From Rossellomorea vietnamensis (lineage in GTDB: Bacteria > Bacillota > Bacilli > Bacillales > Bacillaceae_B): DNA of 64,000 nucleotides. The notes under the pieces are model-generated. The model searched no databases. It saw nothing but the letters and a program-made list of their open reading frames with translations, and was not told the DNA's origin. This document shows positions 24,170 to 34,036 of this stretch, piece by piece; the stretch's first letter is position 1; each line of letters begins with the position of its first letter. The DNA is taken from positions 120,870 through 184,869 of the forward strand of contig NZ_VTEH01000006.1 of the NCBI RefSeq assembly GCF_008180615.1, written 5' to 3'. The translations under genes were made by a program, and so were the position numbers.

Positions 24170-25327
24170 ATGACTATTAAATTCAATAAATCAGAGGTAT
24201 TTAACGAAGCGAAAACGAAGCTAACTGCAGCTATGGCTAGCGGTGACGAAGCGCAACAAACAGAAGCATTCCAGAACTATTTCGATGCCCTTCAAGGCGA
24301 AGTGGTTAATGCAGTACGTTCCCAGGTAAATGATGAAATGCTGGACCGTTCTATCCTCCAGCAACGCGGCCAGAATGTCTTGACTTCCGAAGAAATGAAA
24401 TTCTTTAATGCAGCAATCGAAGAAGGTGGATTCACTGATGATTCAATTCTTCCTGTATCTACTCAGGAACGTATTTTTGAAGATTTAACAACTGAACACC
24501 CTCTATTGGCTGCTATTGGTTTGCAGGACCTCGGAGCGGTTACTCGCTTTATAACTTCTGACCCAACAAAGGCATATGCGTGGGGTAAATTGTTTGGTGA
24601 TATCAAAGGGCAAGTTAATGCTGCTTTTGACGAAGAAGAAATTACTCAATTGAAATTAACTGCATTTGCAGTCATTCCTAGCGATATGGAAGACCTTGGT
24701 CCTGTTTGGGTTGAGCGTTATGTAAGGACTTTACTAGTCGAAAGTTACTCAGTCGGTTTGGAGTACGGATTCGTAAACGGTAAGGGGCCATCTGCGACAG
24801 AACCAGTAGGACTCATGAAAGACGTTGGGTCTGATGGCGCAGTAACGGATAAATCTTCATCTGGAACTTTAACGTTTGCTCCATCTGAAAAAGGCGAATT
24901 GATCGCAGGTGAACTTTATGGTGTAATTAGTAATCTTTCTGTGGCAGAACCAAAAGAAGGAGAGACAGAAGGAAAGTCCCTTAAAGTCTTAAATAAAGTT
25001 GTTATGGTGGTCAATCCTATTGATGCTATTGGTGTTCAAGCTCGAAATACTATCCAAACAGCTAACGGCCAATGGGTAATGGCGCTACCTTATAACATTC
25101 AAGTGGTTGAGTCTGAGGAAGTTCCTGTTGGTAAAGCGGTGTTCTTTGTTAAAGGACGTTACCGTGCTGCTCTTGCGGGTGGATATAAATTGAAAAAATT
25201 CGATCAGACACTAGCTATTGAGGATGCATTACTTTACACAATCAAACAATTCGCTAATGGTAGACCGAAAGATAATAAAGCAGCTCTTGTTTATGACTTG
25301 GATATCGACTTTACGCCAGAAGTCTAA
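24170..25327 (+). CDS. Major capsid protein, HK97 fold
   Basis: 385 residues, ATG after TTGGAGGAAAC. The N-terminal ~90 residues are a helical delta-like segment; the body contains FTDDSILPVSTQERIFEDLT and later GRYRAALAGGYKLKKFDQTL, as in HK97-type capsids of Bacillus phages. The protease upstream is expected to remove the N-terminal part. Confidence 0.92.
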   Translation: MTIKFNKSEVFNEAKTKLTAAMASGDEAQQTEAFQNYFDALQGEVVNAVRSQVNDEMLDRSILQQRGQNVLTSEEMKFFNAAIEEGGFTDDSILPVSTQERIFEDLTTEHPLLAAIGLQDLGAVTRFITSDPTKAYAWGKLFGDIKGQVNAAFDEEEITQLKLTAFAVIPSDMEDLGPVWVERYVRTLLVESYSVGLEYGFVNGKGPSATEPVGLMKDVGSDGAVTDKSSSGTLTFAPSEKGELIAGELYGVISNLSVAEPKEGETEGKSLKVLNKVVMVVNPIDAIGVQARNTIQTANGQWVMALPYNIQVVESEEVPVGKAVFFVKGRYRAALAGGYKLKKFDQTLAIEDALLYTIKQFANGRPKDNKAALVYDLDIDFTPEV

Positions 25328-25347
25328 TACTATAGGAGGTTATTAAA

Positions 25348-25557
25348 TTGGTATATAAAGTGATTAACGCGTTCACCGATACACAAGATAACAATCGTCG
25401 ATACAAAGTGGGGGATGAGTTTCTGCAGGGTAATTCTAAACCCACAAAAAAACGTCTTGAGGAATTATCGAACAAACACCCTAAATATAAGCGTGCATTC
25501 ATCGAAGAGGTAAAAGAAAAGTCATCCGGTAGAGCGAAGAATTCAGAGAAGGAGTGA
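25348..25557 (+). CDS. Small head-region protein, 69 aa
   Basis: TTG 25348 after ATAGGAGGTTATT. Short basic protein (MVYKVINAFTDTQDNNRRYK) lying between capsid and connector genes, a place where head fibre or Rho-N-like small proteins occur. No firm family. Confidence 0.6.
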   Translation: MVYKVINAFTDTQDNNRRYKVGDEFLQGNSKPTKKRLEELSNKHPKYKRAFIEEVKEKSSGRAKNSEKE

Positions 25558-25562
25558 TGTAA

Positions 25563-25865
25563 ATGAGCATCACTCCTGATATTTTAAATCAGTTTAAGGA
25601 CCGAATGAAATTGGATGATGGAGAGGACGACAACCTTATCCATATCCTCTCAGCTTCTAACCAGGAGTTAGTGAGGGTTTGCGGGGCTTATGATATTAAT
25701 ACCGATGAAACGTTCAGGGAGCTTGTCCTTGAGCGTTCTCGGTATGTCTATAATGATGCCATGGAATATTTTAATGGACACTTCCTGAGCCAAATAAACA
25801 GTTTAGGGATTGAAAAGGCATTGGAAGAAATCGTTTTAGAGGATGATACCAATGCAACCATTTAA
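25563..25865 (+). CDS. Head-tail connector, gp6-like
   Basis: 100 residues, mostly helical (LNQFKDRMKLDDGEDDNLIH; FRELVLERSRYVYNDAMEYF), matching the gp6/SPP1 gp15-type adaptor that binds below the portal. Its end overlaps the next gene by 14 bases. Confidence 0.85.
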   Translation: MSITPDILNQFKDRMKLDDGEDDNLIHILSASNQELVRVCGAYDINTDETFRELVLERSRYVYNDAMEYFNGHFLSQINSLGIEKALEEIVLEDDTNATI

Positions 25866-26208
25866 ATACACTCCTAACCTAAATTCAGGGCAGCTAAGAC
25901 ACAAAATCAGATTTCAGAAGCTTGAAGGAGTCGAAGATGAACTTGGTCAGTACCGCGAATCGTGGGTAGATGGTGAGTCTGCCTGGTGTATGATCAAAAC
26001 GATGCAAGGCCGGGAATATTTTGCGGCTGCAGCTTCTCAGAGTGAAAACACCTATCGTTTCGTTATACGGTATCGACCTGGTATAGATTCCAGCATGAGG
26101 GTTATTTACAATGGTAGGACATTCAACATTGAGAGCGCTATTAATGATGATGAGATGAACAAGACATTAACCCTTATCGCAAAAGAAAAAGGTGTTAGCA
26201 ATGATTGA
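25852..26208 (+). CDS. Head-tail joining (stopper) protein
   Basis: 118 residues from ATG 25852 after AGAGGATG. LRHKIRFQKLEGVEDELGQY and a beta-rich body with RYRPGIDSSMRVIYNGRTFN match the phage head-tail adaptor family (PF05521, SPP1 gp16-like). It closes the filled capsid. Confidence 0.88.
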   Translation: MQPFKYTPNLNSGQLRHKIRFQKLEGVEDELGQYRESWVDGESAWCMIKTMQGREYFAAAASQSENTYRFVIRYRPGIDSSMRVIYNGRTFNIESAINDDEMNKTLTLIAKEKGVSND

Positions 26209-26551
26209 TTTATCTAAAGAAATTGCTAAAACATTGTCAATATACACCAAAGAGGTAACTAAGGGGCTTGAAAGAGAAAAGTTAAGAACAGCTAAAGATA
26301 CTGTTGAAATTTTAATGCACACAAGTCCTATAGGTCATACAGGAGAATATCTTGAAGGTTGGGATAAAAAGAAGGTTGGTACTGCTCAAGTGGTTTATAA
26401 TCGTACAGATTACCACCTGACACACCTTTTGGAGAAAGGTCACGCCAAACGTGGCGGTGGAAGAGTAGCTGCGCAAGTTCACATCGCTCCAGCAGAACAA
26501 CAGGCTATTGATGATTATGTTAAAAGAGTGGAGAAGGTGATTAAGGGATGA
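26201..26551 (+). CDS. HK97 gp10-like tail-completion protein
   Basis: 116 residues from ATG 26201. HTSPIGHTGEYLEGWDKKKV followed by YHLTHLLEKGHAKRGGGRV is the gp10 signature. It caps the tail tube at the head side. Overlaps both neighbours. Confidence 0.88.
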   Translation: MIDLSKEIAKTLSIYTKEVTKGLEREKLRTAKDTVEILMHTSPIGHTGEYLEGWDKKKVGTAQVVYNRTDYHLTHLLEKGHAKRGGGRVAAQVHIAPAEQQAIDDYVKRVEKVIKG

Positions 26552-26877
26552 CACTAATTGAATTGAAACGAATCTTAGATGCTGCAGGTTATCCTGTGGC
26601 TTATTCTCATTTCACTGAATCAACAAACAGACCGATCCCTGATCCACCTTTTATTGTGTATCTGTCTCCATCGACTTCTAACTTTTTCGCAGATGACACT
26701 GTATTGAAGAAAATAAATGATCTTACTGTTGAACTTTACACTTCTTATAAAGATTTATCAGCAGAACAAGCACTAGAAGATGTACTTGAAGATAACGAAA
26801 TCCCTTGGGAAGCAAATGAAGTTTGGATTGAGTCAGAAAAGATGTTTAAAAAAACTTATGAAATTGGAGTGATATAA
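26548..26877 (+). CDS. Tail terminator-like minor tail protein
   Basis: 109 residues, ATGA-coupled. PDPPFIVYLSPSTSNFFADD and KINDLTVELYTSYKDLSAEQ are typical of DUF3168-like terminators at this position, between gp10 and the major tail protein. Confidence 0.8.
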   Translation: MTLIELKRILDAAGYPVAYSHFTESTNRPIPDPPFIVYLSPSTSNFFADDTVLKKINDLTVELYTSYKDLSAEQALEDVLEDNEIPWEANEVWIESEKMFKKTYEIGVI

Positions 26878-27444
26878 ATGGGTAACAAAGTAACTTTTGG
26901 TTTGAAAAATGTACATTATGCAACATTCACGGAGAGCGCTGGATCTATAACTTATGATGAGCCGGTTAAAGTGCCAGGTGCGGTTGAATTATCCCTAGAA
27001 CCACGAGGGGAAATGGTTGAATTTTATGCTGATGACATGATTTTCTATTCTGCAGCAAACAACCAGGGTTATGATGGAACAATTTCTTTAGCTAATATAC
27101 CTGAACAATTCGCGGTTGATGCTTTGGGCGAAACTAAAGATGAAACAGACATGGTTCTTACAGAAAACTCAAACGCCAAGGGTAAAAAATTCGCGCTGCT
27201 ATTTGAGTTTGACGGAGACGTTAAAGCGGTTCGCCATGTGTTGTATAGCTGCTCAGCAAACAGACCTACAGTGGGATCTTCTACAAGAACAGATTCTGTA
27301 GAACCAAACACGAATGAATTAAGCTTCATCGCAGGCCCACGCGAAACGGATTATGCAGTTAAAACAAAAACAACAACAGAAACACCTGTTGAAGTGTACG
27401 ATTCTTGGTATTCAGCCGTTTACGAAAAAAGTCCAGCAGTTTAA
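26878..27444 (+). CDS. Major tail protein
   Basis: 188 residues. NKVTFGLKNVHYATFTESAG at the start and ELSLEPRGEMVEFYADDMIF mark the phi13-type major tail tube protein. It is directly ahead of the frameshifted chaperone pair, as is usual in siphoviruses. Confidence 0.9.
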   Translation: MGNKVTFGLKNVHYATFTESAGSITYDEPVKVPGAVELSLEPRGEMVEFYADDMIFYSAANNQGYDGTISLANIPEQFAVDALGETKDETDMVLTENSNAKGKKFALLFEFDGDVKAVRHVLYSCSANRPTVGSSTRTDSVEPNTNELSFIAGPRETDYAVKTKTTTETPVEVYDSWYSAVYEKSPAV

Positions 27445-27455
27445 GAGGTGATTAG

Positions 27456-27794
27456 ATGGAAAAGACATTAACAATTGATGATAAACAAGTAAAATTTAAA
27501 TCAAGGGGTTCAACTCCTTTGAGATACAAAGCTCAATTCCACCGGGATTTCCTGGTGGATATCATGAGTATGGAAGGTTTAGCTAAATTAGGTAAAAACC
27601 CTTCCCTTGAGAAAATGAAGAGTCTTGACACCGAAGTGTTTTATAATATTTGCTGGGTGTTAGCGAAAACAGCAGATAAGGAAATCCCTGAACCGATGGA
27701 ATGGTTAGATGAATTTGATTCATTTCCACTAATGGAAATCATCCCGGAACTTCAGGATCTTATTACAAGCTCCCTTACCTCTAAAAAAAAATAA
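27456..27794 (+). CDS. Tail assembly chaperone, short (gpG-like) form
   Basis: 112 residues: MEKTLTIDDKQVKFKSRGST, then LRYKAQFHRDFLVDIMSMEG and a helical C-terminal part ending in K-K-K at an A9 run. It lies between major tail and tape measure proteins. The 3' end forms the slippery site that yields the long form. Confidence 0.88.
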   Translation: MEKTLTIDDKQVKFKSRGSTPLRYKAQFHRDFLVDIMSMEGLAKLGKNPSLEKMKSLDTEVFYNICWVLAKTADKEIPEPMEWLDEFDSFPLMEIIPELQDLITSSLTSKKK

Positions 27795-28000
27795 AAAATG
27801 AACAAGAAGAGTCAGATGGTGACCCCCTCACCACTGACTCTTTTTTAGTACTTATCAAACAAGCGGGACTTACTCTCCAAGACTTGGAAGAGATGACTAT
27901 CGCTATGTGCTTTGATTTCATTAGCGAGTACATCGACTACAATAACCCGAAAAAAACAAAGACCAAAAGAGCAAAACAATCTGATTTTGACTCCTTCTAG
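27456..28000 (+). CDS. Tail assembly chaperone, long (gpGT-like) form by -1 frameshift
   Basis: The A9 run at 27783-27791 is a classic A-AAA-AAA slippery sequence. A -1 shift leads from ...TSKKK into the frame that reads ...NEQEESDGDPLTTDSFLVLI and ends at TAG 27998-28000. The second frame has no useful start of its own. The long form recruits the tape measure protein. Frameshifting is inferred from this arrangement, known in lambda and many siphoviruses. Confidence 0.85.
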
Positions 28001-28011
28001 GAGGTGAGAGA

Positions 28012-31000
28012 ATGTCAAAGAATATAAAAGGTATCACGATAGAATTAGATGGCGATACCAAAGGGTTAAATAAGGCACTGAGTAGTGTCAATAGCCGAAG
28101 TAAGGAACTACAGACAGAACTTAGGGACGTAGACCGTCTCTTGAAGTTCAGCCCTGGCAACACAGAGTTAATTGCTCAGAAACAAAAACTTCTTGCCGAC
28201 CAAGTTGATAACACTTCAACCAAGTTAAAGCAACTTAAAAGCGCGGAACAAGAAGTGCAACAGCAGTTTGCTAAGGGTCAGATTAAAGAAGAACAATACA
28301 GAGCCTTCCAAAGAGAAATCGTTGAAACCGAAAGCAAGCTTAAAACCTTCGGAAATAAATTAGCATCCACTAAACAACAAGCGAAATCCTTCGGTGATAG
28401 TTTAAAAGATGTTGGTGAAAAGGCTAAAACAGTGGGTAACAACCTAAAGGAAACTGGAGAAAACATGAAGGGTGCAGGAGCCAACATGGTGGCCGGAGTG
28501 ACTTTGCCTTTAGCTGCATTAGGAACGTTTGCGGGTAAAGCTGCAAGCGATGTAGAAAGTTCTCAAGGTAGGATGCAAGCTCAGTTAGGTCTTACTTCCG
28601 AAGAAGCCGAAAAGTTAAATGGCATAGCTCAAAGCCTATGGCAAAACGCATTCGGAGAAAGTATGGCAGAAGCTGCAGATGGTGTGGCGATAGTTTCAAA
28701 GAACATGAAATTAATTGATCCCTCTCAACTTGAATCTGCTTCAGAAAAAGCTTTCATATTGCGGGATGCCTTTGGTGCAGAATTAACCGAATCGACTAAG
28801 ACGGCCAATAATATGATGATTAACTTTGGCATTTCTGCAAATGAAGCTTTCGACCTTATGACTCGTGGTTTTCAAGAAGGCGGCGATTATTCAGGGGAAT
28901 TATTAGACACTCTTAATGAGTATTCTCCACAATTCGCTACGATGGGGCACAGCGCAAGAGATATGATGAATATTCTAATCTCTGGTGCGGAAGCAGGGGC
29001 ATTTAACCTCGATAAAGTCGGGGATGCCATGAAAGAATTTAACATCAGGGCAAAAGACGGCTCGGATGCGACCGCTGAAGGGTTTCAAATAATTGGATTA
29101 AACGCGGAACAAATGGGAAACGCGATTGCCGCAGGTGGCGAGAAAGGTGAACAAGCATTTCAAGCGACTGTTGCAGCATTAGCAGCAATCGAGGATCCAG
29201 TAAAACGAAATCAAGCAGGGGTGGCCCTTTTCGGCACTCAGTTTGAAGATTTAGAAGCGGACGTAATCAGCGCTATGGGTACGACAACAAACCAATTAGG
29301 AACTGTTGAAGGGGCTACACAGAGAGCTGGAGACTCCCTATATGATAACTTTGGCACTCGATTAACTGAAGCTTGGCGTGAAATGCAAGCGGAACTTATA
29401 CCGTTAGGCAATACATTGTTATCTTTGGCAGAGCAGTGGCTGCCTAAAGTTTCAGCAGCTGTACAAAAACTAGCAGATTGGTTTAATGAGCTAGGTCCTA
29501 CAGGACAAACAATGGTTTTGGTTCTGGGTGGTGTTGCTGCCGCGATAGGACCGTTAATCATTGTAATAGGCTCATTGATTAGTGGGATTGGCGGCTTAAT
29601 TACCATAGCAGGTGCTTTAAATATTAGCATCGCTGCCATAGCAGGACCGATTGCAATAGCTGTAGCGGCAATAGCTGGACTTGTAACAGCCGGGGTACTT
29701 CTATACAAAAATTGGGACCAAGTAAAGGCTTATTCCTATGCTATATGGGGTTCTATAGAGAAAATGTTTTCTCTGTTTTTCTCTACAGTAAAGGGTATTT
29801 TTAATGCAGGTTTAAGCTTTATTGATGCTCAAACCAAAGGGAGATTTTCTTCTATCACCAATGCTATCCGTTCTTATATGAAGATGGTTTCTGGTATTGT
29901 GAGTTCAATATTCTCTTTTGTGAAAAGCACATTTTCTAATTCTCTATCTTTCTTGAAATCTCTAGTCACAGGTGATTTTCGAGGAATGTGGAAAGCTGTA
30001 AAAGATCAGATGGGAAATATTAGCGGTACCATCTCTTCGATTTGGGGAGACGTAATGGAGTTTTTTCAAGGAATTGATTTGAAAGAAATCGGAAAAGACA
30101 TAATTCGTGGGTTAGTGAAAGGAATCGGAAGCATGGCTGGTTCAATTATGGAAAAGGTTGAAGAATTAGCTTCAAATATTCCTAAGTGGGCTAAGAAAAT
30201 CCTCGGCATTCATTCACCTTCTCGTGTAATGAGGGATGAAGTCGGTAAAGAAATTGGCGCAGGTTTAGCACAAGGGATGGATGATTCTCAAAAAGAAGTA
30301 GAAAAGTCAGCCGAAGAACTTGCGAAATCTGCGTTTGAAGCTTCAAAAAAATTCGTTGATGAGAGAAAGTATTATAACGAAATGTCACTTGAGGGTGAGT
30401 TAAAAGCTTGGCAACGTGTACAAAAACAATATAAAAAAGGTACGGATCAGAGGAAAGAAGCTGACCGCGAAGTGTACAGGTTGAAAAAAGAAATAATCAA
30501 AAAACAAGAAGAATTGGAATTGCAAGCTTTTAATAAATCGAAAGAATACATTTCTGACAAAAAACATTACAACAAACTTTCACTTCAGGAAGAGTTATCG
30601 ACTTGGGAAAGGGTTATGGTTCGTTATGAAGAAGGAACAGAGATTCGTAAACAAGCAGAAAAAGAAGTTTATCGTGTAAAGAAAGAAATCAATGATAAAT
30701 TGATTGCGATTAACCAAGAGTATTCCAATAAAGTCAAAGATACAAATGATAAGATGATTCAACAAGAGAAAGCACTTACAGAAGAGTATCAAAAGACCTT
30801 AAACAGTAGGGCGGGTTCTCTTTATTCTTTTGCTGGGATATTTGACGAAGTGAAAATTGATATGGAAGTAACCGGTCAAGACTTGATAAATAATCTTAAA
30901 GGTCAGGTTGTAACTTTTGAAGAATGGGCTACTAATATCGAGAGTCTGGCCAAAAGAGGAATTGGAGAAGGGTTGCTATCTGAACTTCGTGAATTAGGAC

Positions 31001-31704
31001 CAAAAGCTGCAGCGGAAATAAAAGCTCTTACTACATTATCCGATGAAGAGTTAGCTGCTTATGAAGAAATATGGGCTAAGAAGCACAAACTCGCTAACGA
31101 ACAAGCAACCAAAGAGCTTGAAGGAATGAGAAAAGAGACAGCTATTCAAATTAAGGAACTTCGTTCTGATTCTGAAAAACAACTTGAAGCTTTAAAAGTT
31201 GAGTGGATAGATAAAATCAAAGGAATAAAAGAAGGCACAAAAGACGAATTCACAGATATGAAAAGTATTGGTAAAAACGCTGTTGAAGGTTTGATTGATG
31301 GTATGGGTTCTATGATGGGTGAACTTGTTGGCCAGTCAAAAGCAATAGCAGAGACAGTTCAAAAAGCCATTAAAGAAGCGTTGGATATTAATTCTCCATC
31401 AAGAGTAACAACATGGATGGGTGAAATGATCGGTGAAGGTCTACAGACAGGTATGAATAACTCTTTAAGGGGAATTCAAAACATGTCTGAAAAATTGGCT
31501 TTAGCCACAATTCCATCTAAAACGTCTTTAACTCATCAAATGAACGAAATACAGTCTTCGAGTACGATGAAACCCGAACAGCCTATTATTATTCAATCGG
31601 TACTTGATGGGAAAATAGTCGCGGAGTCAACTTATACTCACAATAAACGTAAGTTGCACCGTGATATGACAATTGCTAACAGAACCGGCGGGGACTGGAA
31701 ATAG
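28012..31704 (+). CDS. Tail tape measure protein
   Basis: 1230 residues after TAGGAGGTGAGAG. N-terminal coiled coil, a hydrophobic stretch at about 500-565 (ITIAGALNISIAAIAGPIAI), then two long charged helices. The motif SPSRVMRDEVGKEIGAG and its partner SPSRVTTWMGEMIGEG occur twice, as in TMPs with repeated C-terminal segments. Its length sets tail length, so a tail well over 150 nm is expected. No lytic domain is evident. Confidence 0.93.
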   Translation: MSKNIKGITIELDGDTKGLNKALSSVNSRSKELQTELRDVDRLLKFSPGNTELIAQKQKLLADQVDNTSTKLKQLKSAEQEVQQQFAKGQIKEEQYRAFQREIVETESKLKTFGNKLASTKQQAKSFGDSLKDVGEKAKTVGNNLKETGENMKGAGANMVAGVTLPLAALGTFAGKAASDVESSQGRMQAQLGLTSEEAEKLNGIAQSLWQNAFGESMAEAADGVAIVSKNMKLIDPSQLESASEKAFILRDAFGAELTESTKTANNMMINFGISANEAFDLMTRGFQEGGDYSGELLDTLNEYSPQFATMGHSARDMMNILISGAEAGAFNLDKVGDAMKEFNIRAKDGSDATAEGFQIIGLNAEQMGNAIAAGGEKGEQAFQATVAALAAIEDPVKRNQAGVALFGTQFEDLEADVISAMGTTTNQLGTVEGATQRAGDSLYDNFGTRLTEAWREMQAELIPLGNTLLSLAEQWLPKVSAAVQKLADWFNELGPTGQTMVLVLGGVAAAIGPLIIVIGSLISGIGGLITIAGALNISIAAIAGPIAIAVAAIAGLVTAGVLLYKNWDQVKAYSYAIWGSIEKMFSLFFSTVKGIFNAGLSFIDAQTKGRFSSITNAIRSYMKMVSGIVSSIFSFVKSTFSNSLSFLKSLVTGDFRGMWKAVKDQMGNISGTISSIWGDVMEFFQGIDLKEIGKDIIRGLVKGIGSMAGSIMEKVEELASNIPKWAKKILGIHSPSRVMRDEVGKEIGAGLAQGMDDSQKEVEKSAEELAKSAFEASKKFVDERKYYNEMSLEGELKAWQRVQKQYKKGTDQRKEADREVYRLKKEIIKKQEELELQAFNKSKEYISDKKHYNKLSLQEELSTWERVMVRYEEGTEIRKQAEKEVYRVKKEINDKLIAINQEYSNKVKDTNDKMIQQEKALTEEYQKTLNSRAGSLYSFAGIFDEVKIDMEVTGQDLINNLKGQVVTFEEWATNIESLAKRGIGEGLLSELRELGPKAAAEIKALTTLSDEELAAYEEIWAKKHKLANEQATKELEGMRKETAIQIKELRSDSEKQLEALKVEWIDKIKGIKEGTKDEFTDMKSIGKNAVEGLIDGMGSMMGELVGQSKAIAETVQKAIKEALDINSPSRVTTWMGEMIGEGLQTGMNNSLRGIQNMSEKLALATIPSKTSLTHQMNEIQSSSTMKPEQPIIIQSVLDGKIVAESTYTHNKRKLHRDMTIANRTGGDWK

Positions 31705-31716
31705 GGAGGTGAATAG

Positions 31717-33645
31717 ATGACACAGTATATTTACGAAAAGTATAACTCGCAATCTGTATACGCAAGTGAAGCTGAGTCGTTGCAAGGAACGTATTCAACA
31801 TCGTCCTATCAATCGTATCCAAACCACTACCTTAACGAAAACACCGGACAATATAATGTAAGTGGGGCACTTAAAACGATTTACCCAACATCGGGAACTT
31901 TCTCCTCTGATAGTGTATATGAAACGGTCAGCGGTGGTACTACTCTTTTCAGGTCATATTTCCAAGGTTCGACACTCTACACCTATCAACGCTCATCGTA
32001 TTTGAGTCGCTACGTGAGAGGAAGTTATATCGGAACGGTAAAAGCAGAGGAAGATGAGTATCCGGCAGACGGACGGCACACAGACGGTTATTGGTATACC
32101 CGAACGATTATAGCTGATGCGCCCACTCTAACCACTCCGAATGGGGGCGAGGCTATATCCTCCGAGTATTTAATCGCATGGACAGCGCCAACAACCGGAT
32201 TGCAGTTTCAAATAGACCTATCGACAGATGGCGGCTCCTCCTGGGAAACGATTGTTAGTGAAACGGAAATAGATGCGGATACCTACTCATATAATTTTTC
32301 CAATGAATCGGAGTCCTCCGTGGCGAAGATAAGAATACGTGGAAAAAACGGAAGTTCTTACACTGACTACGATATGTCGGATGGGGTTTTTACGATTCAA
32401 CATAACTTACCTCCAAATAAACCGACTAATTTATCGCCAAGTGGTACGGCTGTAGACCGGACAATTGTACAACGGTTGTCTTGGAAGCATAACGACCCTA
32501 ACATAAACGACACACAGAGTCGTGCGGATATCCAATGGCGTAAACAAGGGAACTCCACATGGAACACAGCGACGGTAAGAAGCAACAAGGAGTATTATGA
32601 CTTTTCGTCCAACGTATTTCCAGAGGGTCAGATTGAGTGGCGAGTGAAAACGTCTGACCAAGTAGGGATCGAAAGTCCTTATTCTGACATTCGAGTATTT
32701 ACCGCAGCCGAAGCGACTGATGCTCCTACCATTTCATCGCCAGGTACAACAATATCCGTATCACGTCCGAATATCCAATGGTCTTCTACCGAACAAACTG
32801 CGTATCAAATTGTGATTGATAACACGTTAGGTGATACGTTGTGGAACACCGGAACGATTAGCACAACGTGGATTCGAGCGAGAACCATCGGCATTGACTT
32901 GGTAAATGGCGGGCAATACGTTATTAAGTTGCGTACCAAGAACAACGCGGGTTTGTGGTCTGAATATGCGATTCTAAACGCAACTGTATCCTACACACCG
33001 CCACCGAATCCGATTATCAACGTGGATTCAGCGACAGGACATTTAGTCATCAGCAATAATAACCCAACGCCTAACGATACTCAGCCCGAAGTGACTCGCA
33101 ACGATTTGTATAAACACATTGACGGAGAATGGGTTCTGATATCCGAAGACGTTAGTTTCATTTACCGTGATTATGCGGTGGCTAATGGGGAGACGTATAA
33201 ATATAAAATTCGGGCGATAGGGGAAAACGGTACTTTCTCGGATAGTGAGATCAGCGAAGGGTCAACAACATTCCGGGGCGTTTGGCTTCACGACATCACC
33301 AGTCCCGAAGCAACGGTTTATAACTTCCGGTTTGATGGCGGTGGTCGTTCCTCTCAATGGGAAGTCGAATCGGCGGTAATGCGATTTAAAGGGCGCAGAA
33401 GCCCGGTGGTGGAGACAGGCGAGATGCAGGACGATATCGTGTCGTTTTCCCTCACGTTGCTTGATACAGCGCAGAGAGAAGCGCTGGAAAGACTCGTGTA
33501 TAGTCGCAACATCCTCTGTTATCGAGACGGAAGAGGGCGGTTGGTGTTCGGTGTTATCACTCGCTTACCGTTAGCAGACGAAATATGGGGCGGGCAGACA
33601 ACGAGCCTGGAAATTATGCGAATAGATTACAAGGAGGGCGTCTGA
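31717..33645 (+). CDS. Tail protein with Ig/FN3-like domains
   Basis: 642 residues after GGGAGGTGAATAG. A Ser/Tyr/Gln-rich N-terminal 110 residues precede several fibronectin-like domains (PTLTTPNGGEAISSEYLIAW; NKPTNLSPSGTAVDRTIVQR; PTISSPGTTISVSRPNIQWS). The C-terminal ~120 residues (TVYNFRFDGGGRSSQWEVES; LVYSRNILCYRDGRGRLVFG) look like a distal-tail/baseplate domain. It lies where Dit usually is. Codons are markedly richer in CG than in the head genes. Confidence 0.7.
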   Translation: MTQYIYEKYNSQSVYASEAESLQGTYSTSSYQSYPNHYLNENTGQYNVSGALKTIYPTSGTFSSDSVYETVSGGTTLFRSYFQGSTLYTYQRSSYLSRYVRGSYIGTVKAEEDEYPADGRHTDGYWYTRTIIADAPTLTTPNGGEAISSEYLIAWTAPTTGLQFQIDLSTDGGSSWETIVSETEIDADTYSYNFSNESESSVAKIRIRGKNGSSYTDYDMSDGVFTIQHNLPPNKPTNLSPSGTAVDRTIVQRLSWKHNDPNINDTQSRADIQWRKQGNSTWNTATVRSNKEYYDFSSNVFPEGQIEWRVKTSDQVGIESPYSDIRVFTAAEATDAPTISSPGTTISVSRPNIQWSSTEQTAYQIVIDNTLGDTLWNTGTISTTWIRARTIGIDLVNGGQYVIKLRTKNNAGLWSEYAILNATVSYTPPPNPIINVDSATGHLVISNNNPTPNDTQPEVTRNDLYKHIDGEWVLISEDVSFIYRDYAVANGETYKYKIRAIGENGTFSDSEISEGSTTFRGVWLHDITSPEATVYNFRFDGGGRSSQWEVESAVMRFKGRRSPVVETGEMQDDIVSFSLTLLDTAQREALERLVYSRNILCYRDGRGRLVFGVITRLPLADEIWGGQTTSLEIMRIDYKEGV

Positions 33646-33675
33646 TGACGTTCTCTTTTTTATGGAGGTGCTACG

Positions 33676-34035
33676 ATGGCATTTAACGATAAGTCAATTA
33701 TAACCGATAAAGACAGGCGCCCATCACCGCAGTATTTCAACCCGGACACGAATCAGTACGAAGTCATCACCGGGCGAAATGGCGCTAACGCATTCATTCA
33801 ACTTGGTACGGTGGCGATGGAGTCATGGGAAGGTAGCGCAAACATCACGAAAACATTTCCGAGTGAGCGCTTTGGGTTTGCGATAATGAACGATGGTGAT
33901 GCTGACTTGAGTTTCACGATTAACGGAAATGCCCGAACGGTTAAGCCGGGCGAAGGGTACAGCGCATTATTTGAAGCGTTTACGAGCGTACAGATAGTCG
34001 CTGATAGTTCGTTTAGAGCGGAGGTGCTCCGATAA
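33676..34035 (+). CDS. Small tail/baseplate-associated protein, 119 aa
   Basis: ATG after TGGAGGTGCTACG. A predicted beta-rich protein (TKTFPSERFGFAIMNDGDAD; SFTINGNARTVKPGEGYSAL) resembling small baseplate decoration proteins. It shares base composition with the preceding tail gene. Confidence 0.55.
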   Translation: MAFNDKSIITDKDRRPSPQYFNPDTNQYEVITGRNGANAFIQLGTVAMESWEGSANITKTFPSERFGFAIMNDGDADLSFTINGNARTVKPGEGYSALFEAFTSVQIVADSSFRAEVLR

Positions 34036-34036
34036 A

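Noticed and set aside
28012..31704. Lytic transglycosylase domain in the tape measure protein
   Set aside because: No catalytic motif of SLT or M23 enzymes could be found in the sequence.
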